DNA of 64,000 bases from Benincasa hispida (Eukaryota > Streptophyta > Magnoliopsida > Cucurbitales > Cucurbitaceae), in assembly GCF_009727055.1 (NCBI RefSeq), contig NC_052355.1, positions 49,729,460 to 49,793,459 on the forward strand, in the 5' to 3' direction. The notes under the pieces were generated by a model. The model saw nothing but the letters and a program-made list of their open reading frames with translations. It was not told the DNA's origin and did not search any database. This document shows positions 57,520-64,000 of the stretch, one piece after another. How positions within the stretch are numbered: position 1 is the first letter of the stretch; each line of letters starts with the position of its first letter. The translations under genes were made by a program, and so were the position numbers.

Positions 57520-59192
57520 TGATGCGTTATTTTATGATGTGGAATTATGGATGAAATGCGATAATGGAGTTGCGTTGAGCACTCAAGTTTTCTTAGTGGA
57601 ATCCAAGTGTAAACCCCATTGAGTTTCCTGGTAAGTCCAGGGTCGAACTCAGGGACTTGGGAAAACGGTATGCGGTGATAAATTTTTCAAAAAACTTTGT
57701 GGTAACCGGTAACTCAAATAGTTGTTGGTTTATTGTTTGCGGTAATAAAAATAAACAAATGCGGCGGAGTTCGAAAAGAGTTGATAAACGGAAGATACAA
57801 TGAGTATGCGGTGAACGGGTTGAGAAGGGTTTCGGCTAACACTTCCTAGGATGCGTTCATGCTATGCGATCATGTAACTCACATACAATAGTAAACCACC
57901 TCTCGGTGCAAATGCTACGGCTTCTAATGCTAGAACACATGCGATATATGCGATAAGTCTATAGGACCTACACATAAGCCTCTATTCTTATTTATGTGAT
58001 GACAAAATGACACGCACACAAATAATGTGACCACATAATATCATACCTATCTCTAGGGTATATGCGATGCAGGTTGACAAACAGAGCTTATCTCTAAGTC
58101 CCTATTTCTTGTTTATGCCGATCTAATCTCTCTCTCTCGAGTTTAGATTCTAACCTAGCTCTCTTGAGTCTTTAGGTTCTTTCTTTAGACTCTCTCTCGA
58201 GTAACTCTAAAGGGGTGTTGGGCACAACATAAAACAAGATAATCGCATGTGATGAAGATCCTAGATCATGTTAACTTAGTTCTTCTCAATCCATTCGATT
58301 AGTTTAGCTAATCATGCGTGCTAAGAGAGTGAACAGATGTAGAAAAGAAACTTCCATTGTATAAATATAAAGTTGAAGTACAAAATAACAATGCAAGAAA
58401 AGAATAAAGAGCCTGGTAGCAATCTCTTGCTTCCCAGGCTTTTTACATTGTCTTTCTACTCGTGTTCAAAAGATATTCTCACTCTCGCAAGAGTCGGCCC
58501 GCTCTCTGCTTTTACATCTCAAGGTTCTCTCTCGAGTTGCACTGAGCGATCTTTTGGCGTCTCGACTCTTCTCTTGCTCCGCCTTAAAACAAAAAGAAAA
58601 ACTATGGACAAGGCTAGAACTGGTGAACTTCTCGTTAACTAGTTAACCCCTTTTCTGAAGGATGCCATCGATATTTATAGAGCCTTCGGGGTGAAAGACG
58701 GCATCTCTCTTATGATTGCACGGATAGGATGGCTTTAATTCTCTGACTGATGCGTCAAATATTTGTCATCGAAAAGATGCATGTAGTTGTTATCGTTAGC
58801 GGCTTGTCAACTTAATTCGGATTCGACCATCATCAGCTTTCTAATCCCTCCGTGATTTAATTATGTCTTTCACCAGATGCACCTACTAGTTGCAAGCGAC
58901 TCTAGTGGCCAATCCTTCTGAGCAGATGTTTGCGAGTACAAATCACCGCAAAGCCTTACGTAATGCTACACTTGACCATTGATTTCCTTGTGATCGCGCT
59001 TTTTTTGCCTTGAGTCAATGCATATTCTGCATAAAAATACACAAATTAATTTTTTCCATGCGATGGATGCATGTGACCCGCAATGTTAAAAACTTAATGC
59101 TTTTTAACGCAATCTAACATATTTTTATCAACACAAACCTTCATTGTTAAAAGACTTAGCACTGTATTAACGTGTATCTCTGCTCGTTATCA
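57520..59192 (-). repeat. Solo LTR of GCG-rich family, copy 3
   Basis: On the minus strand it starts TGATAACGAGCAG and ends ATAACGCATCA, the same ends as 36742-38515. Flanks GGTTA (57515-57519) and GGTAT (59193-59197) agree at three of five bases. A TATA-like CTATAAATAT (minus strand, about 58671-58680) fits an LTR promoter. It aligns well, in reverse, with 36742-38515 and shows what that copy lost at its adapter junctions (about 58667-58779). Confidence 0.78.
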
Positions 59193-59197
59193 GGTAT

Positions 59198-60239
59198 CCC
59201 CCTTGACTTGTAAAGGAAAAAAAAACATATTCTCGAGGACATTTACACCACTATATATAGAACGACTGTTGGTAAGTTAATTTTTTAAAAAAAAATATAT
59301 AGTTCATGACTGAATTACGATGAAAATATTAATTAATGATTTTTTTAAAGAATAAGTTTGACATGGATTACTCTCAACCACAATATCATAAGCTACATTA
59401 AATAACGAGATTGGTCGATTTAAGGACTGCAAAGTGAGATTATACTACAATATATAAAAAAAAATTGGGTGATCGCAGAGCAAGCTCATCAACAACACCG
59501 TATAAAGGTGTTACAATTGAGAGGAATGGGAATTTTTGTGTGATAAAATGGGAGTCTCCTGCATAGAAGGTATTATTAATTAATTTTTAATCATAAGTAA
59601 AAAAAAAAAAATTAATTATACAATCTAATGTAGTAAAAGTAAAAAAAAAAACAAAAAGTAGTAGAACAAACTCCTTTTCAATCATTGTGCTGAATAAAAT
59701 CATTTCTATCTCATCAAGCTGAAAAGGTATGATATTATACTTTATCCATGGTTACCTATATTATATTGCTTACAAATATTGAGTATTATTTTTTAAGATA
59801 AGGGATGTGGTTTACTTAATGATATTTCATAGTCGTTATTATGTGGTTTACTTAATGATATTTCGTATGAGGGGAGTGATTGAGAATTTATGTTTGTTGT
59901 GACATGATGAGTTTTTTGTGATAATTAGGGTTGAAATTATGTAATTAAGTTTGTCATAATTATGTTCTAGACCAACTTATGACTCATAATATAAAATGGA
60001 TTGATCATTTTATATAAAGGGAGTTAGATATTTAACTTTGAAGTAGTTGAGAATATGTGAATTGTATTTGAAAATAATTTGATATATATCTAATTATGTG
60101 TGCATGACTAAATTGGAGCTTGTTGGTGATGACTACATTTTAGACTTTTTTTTTTTTTTAAGATCACTAATTGTAGACTTTTTTTTAGTGGATATGGTGG
60201 ATTTTATAAACATTTTTTTAATATATATAGTACGATTAA
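59198..60239 (+). other. CACTA interior, decayed
   Basis: AT-rich sequence with short frames such as FSRTFTPLYI and FDMDYSQPQYHKL that may continue the second CACTA gene. A small duplication (GTGGTTTACTTAATGATATT) lies at about 59809-59860. Confidence 0.45.
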
Positions 60240-60677
60240 GTTGCACTGCAACATATTTTTTTAAATATTATTAAAATTTGCGACATAACTAAAACGTCAC
60301 AAGATTATTACATCGAGAACATACAACAGCAAGCAATGCAACAAAGATAGAAACTTTATAGTGTTCAGAAAACATCTCATATTGTGACTTTTAGTAAACA
60401 TCGCACAATGTGACTTTTCGAAAACGTCGCATTGTGCAACTTCTAAATCAATGTCGCATTATGTGACATTTTGAAAACGTCACATAATGCGACTTTTTCA
60501 TCAATTCATTGCATCCTGCGGCATTTCCTACCAAAAAGTCGCAAAACATATTCAGCAACTGACCTTTCGCGACTAAAGCATGAGATGATTTAAATTAGTC
60601 GCTAAACATTTTTTGCAATAAAATTTGTTTTTAGCGACGAATATTTTTAGTCACAAAAGGCCATATTTTTTATATTG
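60240..60677 (+). repeat. CACTA right end with subterminal repeats
   Basis: Words of the type TGCGACTTTT/AAAACGTCGCA recur in both orientations from about 60280 to 60660, including GTCGCATTATGTGAC and CACATAATGCGAC. Such arrays bind the TNPA-like protein in CACTA elements. The extreme end reads GTGACTAAAAATATTCGTCG on the minus strand near the terminus. Confidence 0.75.
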
Positions 60678-61132
60678 ATTAAAATAATAATACGTATAAT
60701 TAAAGTATGAGATATATATGTAGATTAATATTTTATCACATTTGGTTATTTTATTAGATTGAGCGCTATTATGTGATCTAATTAATTAAGACCTCAGATT
60801 CCTAATTGAGTATGAACTTAATGGGTAGAAACTTATTCCTAATTAATTAGGATTTAATGGAAACCCTAATTGAACTAGTATAAGGTAGCTTAAGGCTATG
60901 GTCCCCAATATACCAAAACAATAAACACTCGATCTTTATTGAATCCTATCTAGAGAGATCCCACTAAGGACACTCGAGTTTTAATTGAGAAAGACAATAT
61001 TCATCTTGAAGCTATCATCATCTTGAAGTCATCACCAATCTCTCAATAGAATCCGATATATTAATTATTTTTGAAAATTTGGGCATGAATGATCCTAGGG
61101 ATCAATATAGATTTAAACTATTTATGTTAACA
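60678..61132 (+). repeat. 3' LTR of copia C, main part
   Basis: This resumes with AATAATACGTATAATTAAAG and ends TTTATGTTAACA. It matches the 5' LTR at 42180-42537 and carries about 100 bp (including ATTGAACTAGTATAAGGTAG) absent there. Confidence 0.8.
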
Positions 61133-61428
61133 CAAAAAATCAAAATTTAAAATAATATGAATGTTTGGTTTTAAAAAAAAAAAAAAAAATCTACATATGG
61201 ATATTAATGAATCAAAATGTAAGTTTGAAGATAACAGTCATACCTTTTCGTCGAATAAAATAAGTTTTTTTCTTCCTATTATTATCAAGGTTTCTGTTCG
61301 CACGAGATTTCAATATAAATTTATTTCGTGGAAATTGAACTTTGTATTTGTATTAATTTTGTGGAAGGTGAGTACAATCTCTAATACATAATGTTTTTAT
61401 GCTTTCAAAATAAACTATAGTCGTTAAG

Positions 61429-61773
61429 CTGGTTGATCTTTTTGAATGATCGACCTTTGAGCTTATTGATCTTCCTTTAGGCTTGATGATCTTCTTGGAC
61501 AATCGACCTTTGGGCTTGTTGATCTTCTTGGATGATCAACCTTTGGGCTTGCTGATCTTCTTAGATGATCGACCTTTAGGCTTGCTGATCTTCTTAGATA
61601 ATCGACCTTTAGGCTTGATGATCTTTTTGGACGATCGACTTTTGCGCTTGTTGATCTTTTTGGATGATCAGCCTTTAGGTTTGATGATCTTCTTGGATGA
61701 TCGGGTTTTGGGCTTGATGATCTTCTTGAACGATCAGCCTTTATGCTTGTTGATCTTCTTGGATGATTAGTGT
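61429..61773 (+). repeat. 33-bp minisatellite, open on both strands
   Basis: About ten head-to-tail units follow the pattern GGCTTGATGATCTTCTTGGA plus a TGATCGACCTTTG tail, one of them shortened near 61462. Because 33 is a multiple of three, both strands stay open. The minus strand (61463-61903) gives an 11-residue basic repeat of the type DHPRRSASPKV, and the plus strand gives LLIFLDDRPLG. No start signals, family match or promoter prove a real protein. Confidence 0.85.
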
Positions 61774-61966
61774 TCGCATGAGGCTTCCGGAGAAACTTGT
61801 TTCGTGAAGTTGAGCTTAAGTTGGTTTTGATGTTGATTTGATGCGATGTGGTTCGATCTCTAATACTTGATCCTCTGATTCTCTTCCGGTTGAATGCGTA
61901 CACTTGATGTATAGAAGCGGAACGCGTGGATGTTCTTGAGCTTGGAGTCTTGGAAGAATACTTGTA

Positions 61967-62122
61967 TCTTCAAGGGGCTTCAGCCTTCAATTGTGGTCAG
62001 AATGCTTGTATCTTCAAAGGACTCCAGCCTTCAAGCGTGGTCAAAATGCTTGTATCTTCAAAGGACTTCAGTCTTCAAAATGTTTGCATCTCCAAAGGAC
62101 TTCAGTCTTCAAGTGTGGTCAG
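61967..62122 (+). repeat. 44-bp tandem repeat
   Basis: Units start (C/T)TTG(T/C)ATCTTCAAAGGACT and end GTGGTCAAAATG. Two full copies, one shortened copy (34 bp) and one diverged copy are present. It follows the 33-bp array closely. Confidence 0.8.
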
Positions 62123-62371
62123 CTTCAGAAGTCAAGGAGTCTTGTCTTCTGATGGTAGAGAATTCCCTTTATGCTCTTTGGAGTGTAGAATTGTTGACCC
62201 CTCCAAATGGGAGAGCTTCTCTATTTATAGAGTTCGCAGGTGGGCTTAGACTTGACCCTTGGATTAGAGGAAGTTGAATCTTCAGCTTGTAGGTACGGTC
62301 AGTTTGTTGAAATCTTCTAATCTTTAAAGCTTCAAATAGTTCAGATCTTTAGTTCTTCAGAATTTGAGAAT

Positions 62372-62499
62372 AAATGGGCCCAAGCCCAACTTTAGCCCAA
62401 ACCCAATTTGAGAACTTCAGTTCTTTATAGAGGTTTTTCATGGGCTTACATGGACTTACTCAAATTGGGTTTGGGCTAAAGTTGGACTTGGGCCCATTT
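62372..62499. repeat. Near-perfect 41-bp inverted repeat (hairpin)
   Basis: Arm 62372-62412 (starts AAATGGGCCCAAGCCCAACT) is the reverse complement of 62459-62499 with one mismatch in 41. The spacer is 46 bp. Transcribed RNA would fold into a long stable hairpin. No known miRNA was recognised. Confidence 0.9.
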
Positions 62500-63600
62500 G
62501 TTGTTGGGCCAAAATACTGAGCTTAATCTTTAATTTTGACCCAAAATTTCACCATGGGTTTGAATTGGGTTAGGCCCAAGCGACTTTAATTATCCGGCTC
62601 AATCCAACTTATAATTTTTTTAATAGGCTCAAGCTTTCATTGATGATGTGACAACTTGTGATTCGCCGAAATTTCTCATTCAATAATTTCATTCTGGCAT
62701 GATTCAATATTTTCTATACGGGAATTTTTTGGTTCAATTAAGACGTTGCTCATCAATTTGTTACATTATTGCTTGAATTGTTATCTTTGCAAACACGTGA
62801 AAAATGGATAATAGAATTAAATAGAGAAGTCATTAGAATTCTCAATCTCAATTAAAAACAAAAGAAAACCCTTTAAAAAAATCTTATAAGATAACTAAGA
62901 TTTTGAAAAAGTCAATCTAAAAACCATAAAAATTAAATCACAGATCTAATACCAAAAAAAAAAAAAAAAGTTTAAAATAAAACAAAAATGCATAATTACG
63001 TGATTTTGTTTAAGAGTGATCGGCTGTGATAATAATAATAAAATTTCACGAAACTAAAAAAAAAACATACTCATAATTTAAAATATAAAATAATACAAAT
63101 TTACAAAAATTTAGTGTCGTTGAAAAGAATCATAAGAAATAAAATCATAACGATTTCTTGCATAAATAAATCGATAAACTAATTAGAGACTCGACAATTT
63201 TTTAAAACACAAAATCTACATCATAAAATAATAAAAATTGATATCAAATTTTGATGATTTCTTTTACGTTGGGGACTAAATTGTCACAAATTTGAAAGTA
63301 CAATGACTAAATTGTTACATACTAATATTTAATGACTAATTTGATATAAATTTGAAAGTGCAAGGATTAAATCGTTACAAATAAAAGTTCATGTACTAAA
63401 TTATTATTTTATGAAAATTTAGAGACCAAAAATGTTTTTTAACCTTCAAACGAATGGGTTTGTTAAAAAAAAAAAGCAAAAAGAAAAAGGAAAGAGAAGT
63501 GTGTGGAAAATGGAGTAAAAAGAAGGATTAAAGAAAGAGAGTGGACAAGCATGCGGTCTTGGGTCTATAAAAAAACACAAACACTTAAAAAATTAGCACA
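62500..63600. other. AT-rich intergenic region
   Basis: No gene is seen. Repeated phrases such as TAAATTGTTACA(T/A)A at about 63310-63390 suggest a worn tandem or dispersed repeat. Confidence 0.5.
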
Positions 63601-63825
63601 CATATCTCTTTATCTCCCACATGCTTTCTCTTCCCAATTTCCTTTCCACTCAAAATAATCATCTCTCATTCATCAAATCTCTATTTGTTGTAGAAAGCTT
63701 GATCGAGGTCTTTAGGTATTGAAAGGGACAAAATCTTCAGATAAAAGATTGAATTTGATTCTTTGAAGGTGGTTAATTTGCTAAACCATCGGGGAATTGA
63801 TTTGTGGTTAGGATTGGCAAAAAAC
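63601..63825 (+). promoter_or_regulatory. Possible promoter/leader of a gene beyond the window
   Basis: A TATA-like TCTATAAAAAAACAC lies at about 63565-63580, followed by CT-rich sequence (CTCTTTATCTCCCACATGC and CTTTCTCTTCCC) like a plant 5' leader. No coding region can be tied to it inside the window, so this is a weak inference. Confidence 0.3.
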
Positions 63826-63942
63826 CCGACGGAGATGGGGATGGGGATGGGGTCAAATCGGAGAATTTATTCGGGGCCCCGTCCGGGGACAAAACGGGGA
63901 TGGGGACAGTATCCCCGCCCCGACCCCGACCCCGAATTTATA
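63826..63942 (+). repeat. G-rich/C-rich repeat block
   Basis: It has G runs (GGAGATGGGGATGGGGATGG) at its left and C runs (CCCGCCCCGACCCCGACCCC) at its right, with GGGGCCCCGTCCGGGG between. The pattern resembles a dispersed plant repeat and could fold as a hairpin or G-quadruplex. The 67-codon frame across it is judged spurious. Confidence 0.65.
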
Positions 63943-64000
63943 TATATTTTTTTGTCCCCTCCCTAGTCCCCTCTCGCTCTCTGCAATCTGCAACAAAACA

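Larger units (their letters stand above)
55583..60677 (+). mobile_element. Truncated CACTA (En/Spm) transposon
   Basis: Plus-strand coding remnants of DUF4218 and DUF4216, an acidic tail and part of a second transposase-like gene are followed by a right end with subterminal repeats. The final CAATATAAAAAATATGGCC (minus strand) is a decayed CACTACAAGAAAA-type terminus. The trinucleotide ATT flanks both edges (55580-55582 and 60678-60680), matching the 3-bp duplications of CACTA elements, though three bases can match by chance. The left end begins inside DUF4218, so the TNP2 catalytic part is missing. It interrupts the copia C 3' LTR. Confidence 0.8.
42180..61132 (+). mobile_element. Ty1/copia element C with nested insertions
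   Basis: This is a plus-strand copia element whose LTRs lie at 42180-42537 and, split, at 55570-55582 plus 60678-61132. Flanking words are CAATG (42175-42179) and CAAAA (61133-61137), matching at three of five bases, so the target duplication is decayed or uncertain. Internal order is primer-binding site, leader, gag, protease, integrase, reverse transcriptase, RNase H and polypurine tract. A non-autonomous LTR element, a copia B LTR holding another LTR, and a CACTA remnant holding a third LTR lie within it. All of its genes carry stops. Confidence 0.85.

Noticed and set aside
61483..61770. 95-codon plus-strand frame (LLIFLDDRPLG repeats)
   Set aside because: The 33-bp repeat keeps both strands open, and the hydrophobic version is not plausible as a protein.
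63763..63966. 67-codon frame at the right edge
   Set aside because: It runs through the GC-rich repeat block and has no recognisable domain.
1..64000. CRISPR array, tRNA, rRNA or bacterial-type operon
   Set aside because: No spaced direct repeats of that type, no cloverleaf-forming box A/B pair, and no rRNA-like block was seen. The tandem repeats found are contiguous minisatellites.

Overview
This is a repeat-dense, AT-rich stretch of a flowering-plant nuclear chromosome. The retrotransposon families, the intronless JINGUBANG-type WD40 gene and the ABCB transporter remnant point to a eudicot. The repeat types look like those I associate with cucurbits, but that assignment is from memory and is only moderately secure. 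I see one intact protein-coding gene: a WD40-repeat gene on the minus strand at 16302-17630, with a TATA box and a G-box upstream. Almost everything else is transposable elements, most of them nested in one another, plus one large dead gene.

Region 1 (502-13308). An old Ty1/copia element (copia A, minus strand) has LTRs at 502-703 and 13129-13308. They lie 12.4 kb apart but are flanked by the same 5-bp target-site duplication, GTATA. Its interior was broken open by a second copia family (copia B: tandem LTRs and a decayed pol at 3319-9972) and by a minus-strand Mutator-like (MULE) remnant at 9973-12915. Region 2 (13309-25680) is intergenic sequence with the WD40 gene and several MITE-like repeats.

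Region 3 (25690-40236). A decayed ABCB (full-size P-glycoprotein-like) transporter pseudogene lies on the minus strand, with recognisable TMD1, NBD1, linker, TMD2 and NBD2 pieces. Four separate events broke or spread it. A Ty3/gypsy chromovirus (31801-39899, duplication AAATT) entered an intron a few bases from a splice donor. A 2.1-kb solo LTR entered the NBD1 exon. A small solo LTR entered the same intron as the gypsy element. A deletion removed the end of TMD2 and the start of NBD2. The gypsy element itself holds a copia B LTR, which in turn holds another solo LTR. That innermost LTR contains two Nextera/Tn5 mosaic-end junction sequences (37178-37215 and 37332-37365), so the assembly is artefactual there.

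Region 4 (42180-61132). A third copia element (copia C, plus strand) has LTRs at 42180-42537 and 55570-55582 plus 60678-61132. It carries a complete non-autonomous long-LTR element in its leader (43671-47512, duplication ACAGT). A copia B solo LTR in its RNase H (51328-54984, duplication AGAAA) holds a further solo LTR (53191-54884, duplication GTATG). A truncated CACTA transposon sits in its 3' LTR and holds another solo LTR. Region 5 (61133-64000) has a 33-bp minisatellite, a 44-bp repeat, a near-perfect 41-bp hairpin and a G/C-rich repeat block, with no gene I can defend.

The intact target-site duplications allow a relative order of insertion to be read directly. I found no tRNA, rRNA, CRISPR or novel gene system. 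The most notable observations are the assembly artefact and the layered insertion history.
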